In this document: one piece after another, positions 1 through 10,334 of the stretch | How the letters are laid out: the number at the start of each line of letters is the position of its first letter | Numbering within the stretch: the stretch's first letter is position 1 | DNA from: Nemertoderma westbladi | Taxonomy: Eukaryota; Xenacoelomorpha; Nemertodermatida; Nemertodermatidae | NCBI GenBank assembly: GCA_032718475.1 | Contig: JAUCBJ010002933.1 | Location: 1 to 48,170 of the forward strand | Length of the DNA: 48,170 bases | Direction: 5' to 3' | Notes under the pieces: generated by a model | The model's input: the letters and a program-made list of their open reading frames with translations, nothing else | The model's database searches: none | Told to the model about the DNA's origin: nothing | Position numbers and translations under genes: made by a program

Positions 1-99
1 CAGCCATTGCTGTAATTAGTGATGGCAGAGACGGCTGATCATCAGCCATGCAGCCATGGTAGCCATAGCCTGGTCTTCCTCTATAAGCGATGTGGGTTT

Positions 100-821
100 T
101 CATGGAAGAAAATTCACTACACCAAGTTTTCCTTTTTTAATGCCTTTGTTGGGACTCACACCTTTCCGTTTTCCGGCATTGACGCTTACTTCAGGTACTC
201 CTAATTGCACCATCTCTTGCCTGTAGTCGGACATCCGACTTTGTAATTTTAGTACCCAAAGTTGAATCCCTGTTTTATCGAGAGGATCTTTCGATTTAAG
301 TACAGGAAAATTCTCAACCAACAACCCTGCCACAAATTCGAACTGGTATTGCTTTGGATATGGGGCGAATTTAAACATCTCCTGTACGCTGTACCAGTGG
401 GGTCAACAAGGAAGACTTTCGCTTCTTCATACATACTAGTTCCGAAACCTCTTTGAGGCCATCTATCCGCTTCACCACATCCAGCCCGTAGTCTGGAAAA
501 GAAAATGTACATTCAAAGGCTGCCGAAGTATGCTGCCGAATCCGAGCCTGAGACTATCCGATGGACAAGCATCTTCCCCATGCGGATTTAGATTAACACT
601 GCCACTAGCTGACTAGCGATTGGAACATTGCAACTAGCAATTGCGTCCTGTCGTGCCGACTTTACCAGCCACTGCTGAGCAACTTGGAATTTTAACGATA
701 ATAATGTCTCCTCAGGTATTAATTGAAGAACTTGTATACTTTTAATACCTGCATCTTTAAATTTATTAACAGTATCATCTGTAAATTAGTATCTTGCCAG
801 GAACTCATTCCATGCATCCAT
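100..821 (-). pseudogene. SAM-domain (SAMD3-like) gene fragment, broken
   Basis: Reading the minus strand from an ATG at 819-821, about 60 codons resemble a SAM domain: a start with W and FLARY, then FTDDTVNKF, then LIPEETLLSL near 700. SAM domains mediate protein-protein contacts. A TAA interrupts at codon 12, and another stop lies near 590. Further on, in a different frame (378 to 100), an open stretch reads FAPYPKQYQFEFVAGLLVEN, then an FPVLKSKD block, then KLQSRMSDYRQEM and PEVSVNAGKRKG. That pattern (aromatic, A..L...FP.L, W...L..R....R, EV..N..K) is what I know from SAMD3-like and related uncharacterised animal proteins. The order SAM then this block fits that family. The frame changes may mean introns, decay, or both. 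The family assignment is from memory of the pattern, not from a search. Confidence 0.45.
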
Positions 822-879
822 TATAAAGATAAACCTCAGAATAATCATAAATATACAATGCAACAATAGTTTAAATTGA

Positions 880-1370
880 TTACACGATACACATTTGGCC
901 TAAGCTATGTCAGTATATACAGCACAGCTGCAGGCTGCAGCCGTTTACAGTCAGACAGTACCGGTACTGGTCTGCCGGTACCGCAGTCTGGCAGTACCAG
1001 TATCGAAATAATATAAACCTGTCTGCCGGTCCTTTCAGTCTTTAGGCCTTCCAGTCAGCCAGTGACAACGTTACCTCACCTCTGTCGGTACTACAGTACT
1101 GCATGCACTTCGAACAGGCAGTAGGCAGACCAGACAGCCAGATTCAGACTACTGTCTGACTCTGACTGTACTGCTGTAACAGTCTGACAGTACCGCCACC
1201 AGGCTGTACCGGCATTATTAATTCTGTAATTAGGGTACGGTACCCATTGCTCAGGGTACCGGCAGACCGGTTCCGGTACCTTACCACACTACCGGTCTGC
1301 TCTCTGCTCTGCTGGCTGGCTGGTTGCAGTAGTCCTACTGACCAGTAGTCCAGTAGCCCGCTGACCATTA
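880..1370. other. Non-coding, ACCGGT- and CAGTC-rich low-complexity DNA
   Basis: No coding signal is seen. The stretch is dense in short words such as GTACCGGT, CAGTCTGACAG and CTGCCGGTACC that recur on both strands, as in a degenerate minisatellite. Similar word use recurs at 4265-4620 and in the leaders of the BEL elements around 28.6 kb and 40 kb. Confidence 0.5.
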
Positions 1371-1394
1371 CCGTGAATTGGGGCTACTTTGATC
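1371..1394 (+). repeat. Left terminal inverted repeat of pogo-like element
   Basis: All 24 bases are the exact reverse complement of 4241-4264. TA precedes the repeat at 1369-1370. Confidence 0.9.
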
Positions 1395-1535
1395 AATTTA
1401 CGACTATCCTTGCCTTCCCACATCGACTGGGATATGTTTCGGTTATAAAAACATTATCAACATGCATTTCACTAATTCCAACCATAAAAAAATTGGTTGG
1501 ATGCAGTGGAATGTTTTTTTTTATATTTTTTCAAC

Positions 1536-1634
1536 TGATCAATGTTACCCCATGGGTGGGGCGGGGCTAATTTGATCACCCTTTATTTCCAATCAAAAAT
1601 CAATGTAGCCTCATCTATGGGGCTTTATTGATCA
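1536..1634. repeat. Subterminal inverted copies of the terminal motif (left end)
   Basis: Motif copies alternate in orientation. An inverted copy (1536-1551, TGATCAATGTTACCCC) faces a direct copy (1563-1578, GGGGCTAATTTGATCA). A weaker inverted copy (about 1593-1610) faces another direct copy (1619-1634). Each pair could form a stem or bind a transposase dimer. Such subterminal arrays are typical transposase binding sites; that role is inferred here. Confidence 0.7.
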
Positions 1635-2288
1635 CTTAACATAGTTTCCCACTCCTTAAAATGTTTTAAAATCTAGATTTTTCTAATATATATGTATCTA
1701 TCTATATTACTACTTACTAGCCTATGCATGTAGCCTTCTGGTAATGCATAATTTCTGTGACATCTCGGATCTTCATAAAATCGTTTGAAATCGTTTGACA
1801 GCCAATGACTTCCTCAAACGCCTGCTCAAGGACACAGGACTTGAGAACAGGAATGAACTGGGAAAGTGTATGGCTGACCGCGAGATCTGGGGGCGCTACG
1901 TTGCTGGGTCTGCCGGCCCTGCACCTTAGTGCAAGCCGATCATCGTCATCATGCAGAGGCGCACGCTATTTTGTTGTTATGTTACAAAACTCAGATTGAT
2001 TCTGTCTGATTGCATTCATATACCATTTACAAATTTAGAATTTAAACAAAACAAAAATTAACAAAAAAATTTTATAAAGTGATAGTACTGTACTGTATTG
2101 CATAAAATTAATTGCATATGAGTAGGCTTATTGCAGTTTCTTTAGGGCGATAATATTACAGTATTATTGCATAAAATTAATTGCATATTTTAAGTTGGCT
2201 ATTGCACAGTTTAGGTGAGACTCGAATTTAAAATGGCTGAACTGATGAGTTATGAAGATCACACAGACCAGTTGTGGGGCGAGTTGCT

Positions 2289-3886
2289 CTACTGGCAACA
2301 GTAATAGGGCTCATCGTCTCCTTCACTATAGAGCTCCGGTGGTACACAATCTCCACAGTACCATTTCTCGCACAGGTCACACATGACCCAATTTGGTTGA
2401 TTATCATCTCTATTCTCCCAAGAGAGATCGCAGTCGGCACAGGTGGATTCTGACACTGATGGGACAGTAGCTAGACAAAGAGCAGGGCCAATAATTGCGT
2501 CAGAAACAGATGATGTTGGTGTACTCGTGGTTATCCCAGAAGTTCCTGCTAAATCAGCTACAGTGATGGCTCTTCCAGGAGTAACCCTCCTTCCTCGTGA
2601 CTGACGTTCTACTGTGGCAGAACGTGTACTTCCTTGGAGCTCAGATTTCAGAATCTCGATAACTGCATCGTTAATGCAACTATATCTATCCAAATCCACA
2701 TTGGGATGTTTTGGGATATGGCGCAGTGCCTTCTCTTTATCTAAGGGGGAGATCCCACACGAACTAAACCCCTTCCTTATATTTGATTGGCTTGTTGCTG
2801 AAAGCTTACCATGAAGACGTTTCAACAAAGAGGGGAACTGCGTCTTGGGTATAGCACCCTTTATTCTGCTTTCCCTTCTCCATTCTGCTAAAATCTTACG
2901 CCATGCAGTTTTGGCAGGTTTAAAAAAAGCAACATCCAATGGTTGCAGAATATGGGTAGTGTTCGGTGGAAGCGGGACAAAGCGGATATTGTTCTCTTCG
3001 CATGACTTCACTACATCTACAGACATGTGAGATCCAAGGTTGTCGCCAATAAGGAATTTACGACCAGGCAGATGTTCAATGGATGGTTTGTATACTTCAA
3101 AAAACCAGGTTTCAAATCTATCCATTGTAAACCATCCAGATTCTGTGCTGCTGTAGAAAGCTCCCTCTGGTCCCCCAAGTTTCCAACCTTCATACATGTT
3201 CTTAGCTTTGTGAACGACCATAACTGGGTTCATGGTGCCATCTGCTGATCCGCTATACATCACAGAAGTCATTTGCTTCAAATTATCGATAACTCTCTCC
3301 ACTCGTTTTGCTCCCCTCCGACATATAACGCGCTTGGTTCCAGGTTCATTCGAGAATCCAGTTTCATCGTAGTTACATATGTTTTCTGGAGGAACACCGT
3401 CAATCTCATTTTTCAGTTCACTGAAAAAGTTGTCATGGTCTTCTCCGAAATCTTAGCCCGGGCTGGCTTGATATTAGACGCAAAACGCTGTGTCATATTG
3501 TGACGATTAAGAAAACCTCTGACCCACTCAACTCCTGGTAAATTATCCTGAAACTGATCTACTGTAAGCCCTTGCTTGTTTAGGAAATTTCGGGTAAGTT
3601 GTTGTACTTCGAAATGATCCATGGGCTTTTTCCACACCACAAATGTGTCTATGGCGTCCGCTATCCTTTTCTCATCAGCTAGGATTATGGCAGGGGGATG
3701 ACCAACTGATTCCTAATGTCGTTTGTTAACGTGGTTCCAAATAGTTCCATAAGATATCTTGAACCTCCTCGACGCCTTTCTTATACCCATTCCATTTCCA
3801 ATTGCAGAAACAGCTTTACTCAGGGCATCTTTGGTAAAATTCTTGTAGGTCCGCGCACCCAGTGGGGTCTTATAGTGTCGAACCAT
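2289..3886 (-). pseudogene. pogo/Tigger-like transposase with C-terminal PHD-type finger
   Basis: The reading begins at ATG 3884-3886. The first 57 codons form a helix-turn-helix of the psq/CENP-B kind (GIRKASRRFKISYGTIWNHV). A TAG at 3713-3715 interrupts the frame, which then continues to about 3440, where a one-base shift moves it into the frame that runs to 2289. The DDE_1 catalytic core shows the three acidic sites: D in NYDETGF (3366-3368), D in GDNLGSH (3042-3044) and D in QPLDVAF (2934-2936), with 35 residues between the last two. The last 50 residues hold a Cys-rich PHD-like module (CADC, then WVMCDLC, WYCGDC and a terminal YYCC) in which the usual His is replaced by Cys. Total length, about 530 codons, is normal for the family apart from the added finger. 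The enzyme would cut and paste the element at TA sites in the nucleus. Confidence 0.85.
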
Positions 3887-4203
3887 GACAGTTCTGTAGC
3901 ATAGACTTCAGCAGTTCCTATAGGCCTACGAAAGGGCTAGCACCTGCTGCTGCTAGAATGATAGGCCTAGATACCAGTACAGGGCTTACAGTTCACAGTT
4001 GTACCCTTAACAGTCAGACAGTAGGTCTAATACGTGTAAAAAAATATGGCCTAGTGGCCTACTACCGGTAGCCTAATCCAGTAATCAGTACCTAACTGCC
4101 TAAGATGCTAGATTATATTCATTAGGTATATTCAGCTTATTCATCATGTGAGGGATGTAATTAGCTTAATATGTGTATAAATTTCCACTTGCCACAACAA
4201 GGT

Positions 4204-4256
4204 GATCAAAATTTCCCCACCCGATCAAAGTTTCCCCAGGGATCAAAGTAGCCCCA
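4204..4256 (-). repeat. Three tandem copies of the terminal motif (right end)
   Basis: GATCAAAATTTCCCCA (4204), GATCAAAGTTTCCCCA (4223) and GATCAAAGTAGCCCCA (4241) follow each other at 18-19 bp spacing. The last lies inside the terminal repeat. They match the motif found in alternating orientation at the left end. Confidence 0.8.
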
Positions 4257-4264
4257 ATTCACGG
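4241..4264 (-). repeat. Right terminal inverted repeat of pogo-like element
   Basis: This is the exact reverse complement of 1371-1394 and is followed by TA at 4265-4266. Confidence 0.9.
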
Positions 4265-4266
4265 TA

Positions 4267-5405
4267 CATTGCTGCACTGTCTGGCCGTTACATTGCTGCA
4301 CTGTCTGACTAAATAGGTCATCTGTCTGTCTGTATGCTGTAGGCTGAGACAATCAGACATTACTGCATTACAGCATTAGCTAGTAATAGCAGCTACCGGT
4401 CAGCCGGTGACCGGTACAACTGTAGAACAGTAGAAACCCAGAAACCTACTCCTGCCCTGCGCCAGCACTAGTTTCTATAATTATTGTAGGTATGCCTACA
4501 GCAGTACAGCTGTACAGACGACAGACAGACAGATGTAGATTAAGATATTTCTCTATTAGGCCTACTGCTGTACTGCATAGTAGCTACCGGTACAGCCAGA
4601 CAGCTGCACTGCAAACTGCAACAGTTATAATAACAGAGAATGCATTAATGTACCGTACTGAAATAAAATGTATACAATGTGACCGACCGCCGGAATTCAA
4701 ATCTGCCTCCAATTTAATCATATTTCGGTTAATTAGGATTTTCCTTAAATAATTTATGGTCAAAAATTTGCAATTTCTGGTGAAAATATACAAGATGTCA
4801 TAAAGCCACAGGCCATAAAATAATTATGGCGAAACACCTAATGTTGTTTATGAAAACTTAACTTAATCATACGGTGAAATTTATTCGTGATTATGTTAAA
4901 AGGTGATTTACCATATAGAATACGGCCAATTTATGTGGCATTAACTAAGGTAAGGTAGTTCACTGAATGATTTTTTACAGTGTATGAATCGGATTCATCA
5001 GCTGGATCATATCCATATCTCCTCCTCTGGGTCCGTTGTCTTTGGTAGTATTTCGATGCCATTCCCCCATAAAAATGCCCCTATTTATTAGTTTCTACCT
5101 AATAAATTTATGTACTACTGGTGTACCGGCAACCGGTAGTTGTACAGTAAGTAATTAAAATAAACAATAACACTGTTTCTGGTTTGAAAATCCCGCCAAT
5201 CTTGGTAGGGTGCAATTGGATATGACCAAGAACAGTGCGGCAAACCTATAGTATGCCCCTACTACTGTCCTAGTGCAATCTGTTAGCCGCAATACTCAGT
5301 AAGATACAATGGAGTAGATCTAGGCCCTAGGACACTACCAGGTGGACTAGATCTAGTCCCCAGACCGGAAAGGGTTAAGGGGGATAACATCGGGTGGCCT
5401 ACAGG
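4267..5405. other. Intergenic; possible TTAA-type element end at 5362-5378
   Basis: No gene is recognised. A 20-bp word (TACATTGCTGCACTGTCTG) is repeated in tandem at 4265-4308. At 5363-5378 the sequence GACCGGAAAGGG is followed by TTAA. This is nearly the reverse complement of the terminus at 19992-20003, and it lies only about 28 bp before the BEL fragment starts. Confidence 0.35.
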
Positions 5406-6575
5406 ATAACCCTGTTAGCATAAAGACCTTCGCGAACAAGGTCGAGAAGGCGTTAATCGTGCTGAAGACGCTAGACGCGCCATACAAACTCAATGCATCT
5501 AATAACATCACCACGATAGCGCAGGCACTGCCGATCTGGCTGCGGAGCAAGTGGAGGAAGATCGCCTTCTCCACTCGGGAGAAGAAAGGTGCAGAGCCAG
5601 GGCTAGAGGAAATGTCGAACTTCCTCAATTACAAAGCAGAGTTGATTACAGACCCAGTCTATAGTGAGGATAGTTTGGGGAAGGCGCCGAAGACCGAATA
5701 CAGCAGGCCTAAACCCGAACACAATCCTGCAGATCCATTCCCGAGAGTAAGACAGTCGCTACCACACGTGGCCACACAGGGGGCTACAAGCCCACAGTTA
5801 GCTGGGAGTAGGGCCACACCGTGGCAGGGACAGAAAGAAAATAACACCACAAATAAACATAATCCCAACATACCCAGATAACCAAAACACTAAATCTGTA
5901 GATATAAACCTACGCGCAATACGTGAAGGACTATACAGGGAACGCTACAATCCGGGATTTGAATGTCAGTTGCATAGGGATGGAACCCATAAGACCATGA
6001 GTTGCAAGCATTGGCAAGCGTTGCCCAAACAAGATCGTGTAGCCTACACAGACGCAAACGGACTATGTCATCGTTGTGTGGTAGAAGGACACAGATCCGA
6101 AGAGTGTAGAGAAACAGCAATGGGGGACGATGAGACTGGAGGCCAAACGATGGCTACGAGCACAACAGTAGCAAGAAGAAAGAGGAAAGTACTACTCGGG
6201 GTAGTAACAGTGAAGATAACAGGGAGGGGCGGCCGATCAGTCACAACATTAATGCTGGTCGACAGCGGTGCAGCCTTCACACTGGTGGATAATTGGGTGG
6301 CCAAAGAGATAGGGCTAAAGACGAGCCCGAGTAGGATGGCGGTAACTACCATCTCAAGTAAGGATGAGGTCCTGGAGATGAGGACGGGACGGTGCAAGAT
6401 ATCAGCGATTGCACCGGGATGTGACTATGGGGCGACCATCGACCCCATTCAGATCATAGAATCGATCAATATTAATGCCAGGAGACCAACCAACATCGAG
6501 GTCGAGCAGTACCGGTTCCTGGACGATATCGATTTTTCAATACCGGAGGTGGACGTGATTAAAGTGAATGAATAA
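5406..6575 (+). pseudogene. BEL/Pao Gag-protease fragment
   Basis: This is the remains of a BEL/Pao retrotransposon polyprotein. From about 5406 the frame matches the C-terminal part of the Gag-like DUF1759 region (TFANKVEKALIVLKTLDA, later LRSKWRKIAF and LEEMSNFLNYKAEL). The frame shifts near 5880. The next frame gives a CCHC zinc knuckle (CHRCVVEGHRSEEC, about 6066-6107) and then a retroviral-type aspartic protease start with LMLVDSGAAFTLVD (about 6250-6292). The frame ends at TAA 6573-6575, before the protease is complete. N-terminal Gag, RT, RNase H, integrase and LTRs are missing. It could be the same subfamily as the Pol fragment at 12.7-14.3 kb, but that is a guess. Confidence 0.75.
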
Positions 6576-7794
6576 AGTATGCGGGGGCGGTTTGCTGTGG
6601 GTTAAAGGGGACCAGAGGCCAATGCCCCTGGCCTGGCCGTCTGGGCCATTGAGGGTTACGCTTTCATGCCTGACGTCTTCGATGGAGACGGGCAACGTGT
6701 ACTGCCACATGCGTTTCTCTCCACGTCGCTCTTCTTCACAGGAGAGCAACAAAAAGTAAGTTTTTTAATTTATAGTTTAAAACAATAATTAAACCTATTC
6801 AAAAATGAGATAAAAAAATTCACTAACCCTATGAGACTCGAATTAGGTTCCCATCATTAGCAAAAATATTTTTGGTTTTTAACAGGTTATTTTAGATTTA
6901 AATAACATAATTTGTTAAAGGTGAAATTTATTCGAACTTTTTACTTTACTTTCACTACCATATTGAATTGCCGCATGTGTTGTATTGGCCACAGGGTATC
7001 AAAGAGTGAGGATTATTGCAAATAAATATTTATAGTTACCTAATTAGCATTTATCTTTTGTTTTAAATTTAAATCTATGTAATAATTATGTACCAAGTGG
7101 CACGGTAAGGTTCGACCTTTTCGGTTTCATACAGACAACACAGCCATAGACTCAAAAAAATTGCATCCTGTTATAGAAATTGAAGTAATCGGGCAGCATC
7201 TAACGTGAGAAAATCATAAAAATGGGGTGTAAACGCTACGCCGTCAACCAATTTATGTTATTTATTAATTGAGGGAAAGAAACAGGTTACAGTGGAAGTT
7301 TATTCTAACCAAAACAATACATGAGAGTAACGAACTTAGGTTACATTTTAATATTTGCTGTTGTTGGCAGTGGTTGTCGCTTGTCGGCGTAGCATGTACA
7401 CACTAAAAATGGACATGTTATTGGCTGCCTTTATATGGCTTACTGGACATGTCAGATGGCAGTATATAAATATAATATTGCTTTTCCACAGTACCCTCTA
7501 AATGTGGCAGGCCCGTATAGGATAGGGCCTATGTTCTCAAAGGGTTAACTTTATAATGAACTTATGTTTAATATTTTCAGACGCAACAACAGGTGGTCCC
7601 ACATCTTGAGGCCCAGGACCACATAAACAGGGAGGTTCAACAGTATGGAGATAGAGGGTGGTACATCCTCGACTGGGGAAAGTCAGGGTGACGAAAGTGG
7701 GAAACATCGAGGGTGTGCCAGAAGCCGCTCGCCTTCACATCGCCCGCATTGTTCCCACAGACCCTCTCTTCAACTTTAATGTTTACGTGGTCGG
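6576..7794. other. AT-rich intergenic DNA, no gene recognised
   Basis: A donor-like GTAAGT occurs near 6755 and an acceptor-like TTTTCAG near 7580, but I cannot support an exon pair. CAAAGGG followed by TTAA (7545-7548) resembles other TTAA-flanked ends in the window. Otherwise I see only AT-rich sequence. Confidence 0.4.
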
Positions 7795-7990
7795 GGCTGG
7801 GGCTGGGGGAGTGCCTGGGGGTGAAGGCATTGCAGGGGCAGGGGTCGCGGCTTGTGCTGGGGGTGGGGCCGGGGCTGGGGCCATGGCCGGGGGCGGGGCA
7901 GGGGTGGGGCCAGCAGGGCCGGGGTGGGGCCAGAGGCAGGGACGGGGGCGGGGCCAGTGGTGGAGCCGGGGGCGGAGCCATGGATGAAAA
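7795..7990 (+). repeat. G-rich GGGGC-type minisatellite
   Basis: About 190 bases consist of runs of three to five G separated by C, T or CA (GGGGCTGGGGC, GGGGCCGGGGCTGGGGCC). The G strand has high G-quadruplex potential. Open frames across it encode only Gly/Ala or Pro/Ala repeats and are not counted as genes. It is far GC-richer than its surroundings and stops abruptly where LINE sequence begins. Confidence 0.8.
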
Positions 7991-7995
7991 TGGAT

Positions 7996-8862
7996 GATAA
8001 AAAGCCATGGATGACCTCTGGAATAATTAAATCATGAATATAAAAAAATAGTATGTACGCAGCTCTATCAAAAAACCAAACTGATGAAAAACTTAACGAA
8101 TATAACAAATACTGTAATAAATTCACAAAAATCATAAAATTAGCCGAAAGAACATATTATGCAAATGAATTTGAGAAAAACAAGAACAACATGCGAAAAA
8201 CATGGACTACTATAAACTCAGCGTTACACCGAACAAAAACGAAAACGTCACCTAAGAAACTAATTTTAACGGACAATAACGGTAATGAACATGAGACTAC
8301 TGATACCAAGGAGATTTGCAGTGTATTTAATAACCACTTTGCTACAATAGGATCTCGATTTGCACAAGACATACCTACTACAACCAATAACCCAACACGT
8401 TACATAAATCATAAAAAACCCAACTCGTTTTCACTTGTTCAAACCTCAAACGCTGAAACCATTTACAATATATTACATCTTAACTCCTCAACCGCAACAT
8501 ACGATAGCTTTCCTATAACCATAGTTAAAGTAGCAGCACGATATCGAACCCCATCTAACATATCTTATAAATTTCTCTATTAAAACCGGTTCATTCCCCA
8601 CCACTCTTAAATCAGCCAAAATTACACCAATCAAAGTCCGGCGACCCATCTGATAAAAATAATTACAGGCCAATCTCATTACTGTCTGTTTTCAGCAAAA
8701 TATTTGAACGCGTAATAAATTCCCAATTAATTTCTTATTTAGACAAGTACTCTATACTCTTACAGTATCAATACGATTCAGAAAACACTCCACAACAACA
8801 GACGCCCTACTGACTGTAACTGAAAGACTACAAAATATTCTAGAACTGCAAGAATCGGCCTT
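7996..8862 (+). pseudogene. CR1/L2/Jockey-type LINE fragment (linker and start of RT)
   Basis: The piece starts at KKPWMTSGIIKS, a hallmark of the segment between endonuclease and reverse transcriptase in many LINEs. A 176-codon frame (8053-8583) follows with the usual linker features: AERTYYANEFEKNKNNM, KTWTTINSAL and CSVFNNHFATIG. After a frameshift near 8570 and another near 8635, the first RT blocks are readable: KTGSFPTTLKSAKITPI, then NNYRPISLLSVFSKIFERVI, then a final block ending near 8850. The RT catalytic motif and everything 3' are missing, as is the 5' endonuclease. Stops at 8035-8037 and just after also break it. Confidence 0.8.
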
Positions 8863-9565
8863 TTTGAACCCAAAATGAGACCCAAAAGGCCAGAACACCT
8901 CTAAGAAAGCCTACAATAAGAATTATTCGCATATACTTAGCAATCTATCGCATCGCGATTAGGCTGAAGTCTTGGCTTGTGAAATACAGGCCTCACAATA
9001 CAGTAGCTTCATAATACTGATAATTTGGTCTTAAAAGTCAAAGTTAAAACAGGCCTCTAGCTGTCTAGTACAACTAAATCTACCATTGTGGTTCCAATGA
9101 AACCAAAATGAGTCACAAAGCACCACTAAACGAGCACCATGACACTATGGGGTATTTTTATACCCCATCTTACCTAACTAAGTTGTTTTCAAATTAAGGG
9201 CCCATAACATTTTTCATAAACAAAATTTTATGGGTTTGACCCACACAATCGTTAGATTACAAGTTTTTTGGAAGATACTATGAAGTTGGACATACATATT
9301 ATGAGAGATTGTCGAAAAATATCAAAAGTAATCCTCTTGGGGTATTATTTTACCCCACGTTACCGGGTGAGGGTTAAAAGATAATTTCGACCAGTTCTCC
9401 AAGCCAAAATAATATATTTTCCTTCTCAGCTAATTTGTTGGAGCCATTTTCGGATAGGAAAGTGACTCAAGGGTCATAAAATCCACAAGGTTGACTTTTG
9501 GGCAGCAACTAAGAAATTTAAATAACACTTAATTCGAAGATCTGCCAAAATGTTGTTATCAGATT
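8863..9565. other. Intergenic with two related GGGGTA hairpins and a TTAA-type end
   Basis: No gene is recognised. Two similar hairpins lie in direct orientation: 9147-9168 (9-bp arms ATGGGGTAT/ATACCCCAT) and 9338-9357 (7-bp arms TGGGGTA/TACCCCA). The second is followed by ACCGGGTGAGGG and TTAA at 9374-9377, which looks like a piggyBac-style terminus. No partner end was found. Confidence 0.4.
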
Positions 9566-9886
9566 TTGATAAACGATACAAAGCGAAAGAAAGATAAACT
9601 ACCAACCTACTACAGGCAGCAGGTAGTTGGGAAAAGAGGAAGGACTGTGCCAGCACTAATTACTAAAGATATGATTCGTACCATCAGAATTATTATTAAT
9701 ATAAACTACAGACCAGCCGTTGATACTTTGCATGTGCCAACTATTGTAGTGAAATCTACATTACTGGTCATGATGAATTGTCATTCAGAATTAGCAGGAT
9801 TACAGGCTCCAGAAAATATGCTATCAACGAAATTACAGAAACAAATAGCTCAACAAGATCTTGTAGATCCCTTCTTTATCATTTAA
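9566..9886 (+). CDS. Unrecognised 106-codon open frame, doubtful
   Basis: This is an uninterrupted frame with no motif I recognise. Its N-terminus is Lys/Arg-rich (KRKKDKLPTYYRQQ). It lies just upstream of a LINE endonuclease piece in the same orientation and could be degenerate LINE 5' sequence or a chance ORF. Confidence 0.2.
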   Translation: MINDTKRKKDKLPTYYRQQVVGKRGRTVPALITKDMIRTIRIIININYRPAVDTLHVPTIVVKSTLLVMMNCHSELAGLQAPENMLSTKLQKQIAQQDLVDPFFII

Positions 9887-9981
9887 TTTAAACTAATCAC
9901 ACCATTAGTTTAGGCATATATTATGCCAATTTTAGCAAATTTTATGGATAATCTACATATTCAAATTGTACAGGAAGTAAA

Positions 9982-10160
9982 GGAAATTTATTAATATTGG
10001 GTGATTTTAACGGACACATGGGAACAAGGAAGACGACACAGCATATAAGTCACAACATTATTGGGCAATACAATCTAAGAGATATCAACCAAAATGGAAA
10101 AATACTGCTGGACTTCTACCAGGCTTCCAAATAACCATAGCAAATACATTCTTCAGGTCA
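9982..10160 (+). pseudogene. LINE endonuclease (APE-like) fragment
   Basis: The frame reads LLILGDFNGHMG, the conserved GDFN motif of the endonuclease/exonuclease/phosphatase fold used by LINEs to nick target DNA. It continues with GQYNLRDINQNGKILLDF and, after a one-base shift near 10130, with ITIANTFFRS. Spacing and order match the C-terminal half of LINE endonucleases. Both ends are lost. It may belong to the same family as the RT fragment at 8 kb, but it lies downstream of that fragment, so it is not the same copy in order. Confidence 0.7.
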
Positions 10161-10232
10161 TAAAGGTACTATTGCATATTGCTAGAAGTGGTTTTGGTCT
10201 GTATTGACATGAAAATGATCGGCACCATGTAA

Positions 10233-10334
10233 TTACAGTTTGCATCTCTCAGCTCTCAACTGAATAGCCAATAACTCATGCTCATTAACAACACACCTGG
10301 TTTTAGCATCATTCAAAAATCGTGATCCATACAT
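10233..10334 (-). pseudogene. Ty3/gypsy-like RNase H scrap
   Basis: About 33 codons (YGSRFLNDAKTRCVVNEHEL then LAIQLRAERCKL) match the shape of the gypsy RNase H core (SR.L...E..Y...E.E.LAI). The adjoining sequence shows no further similarity that I can see. Confidence 0.45.

Larger units (their letters stand above)
1371..4264 (-). mobile_element. pogo/Tigger-like DNA transposon, nearly complete
   Basis: The 2894-bp element is bounded by perfect 24-bp inverted termini (1371-1394 and 4241-4264) starting CCGTGAATTGGGGC. It is flanked by TA on both sides (1369-1370 and 4265-4266), the target duplication of Tc1/mariner-superfamily transposons. It carries subterminal copies of the terminal motif at both ends and a minus-strand transposase of the DDE_1 (pogo/Tigger) type. 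The transposase has one in-frame stop and one frameshift, so this copy is probably dead, although its ends look usable in trans. Confidence 0.85.

Noticed and set aside
6568-7600. Two exons joined by GTAAGT at 6755 and TTTTCAG at 7580
   Set aside because: Neither flanking frame shows protein-like sequence I recognise, and AT-rich DNA yields such splice-like words by chance.
7637-8135. Pro-rich and Gly-rich ORFs in several frames
   Set aside because: They are translations of the GGGGC minisatellite in different frames and have no domain content.
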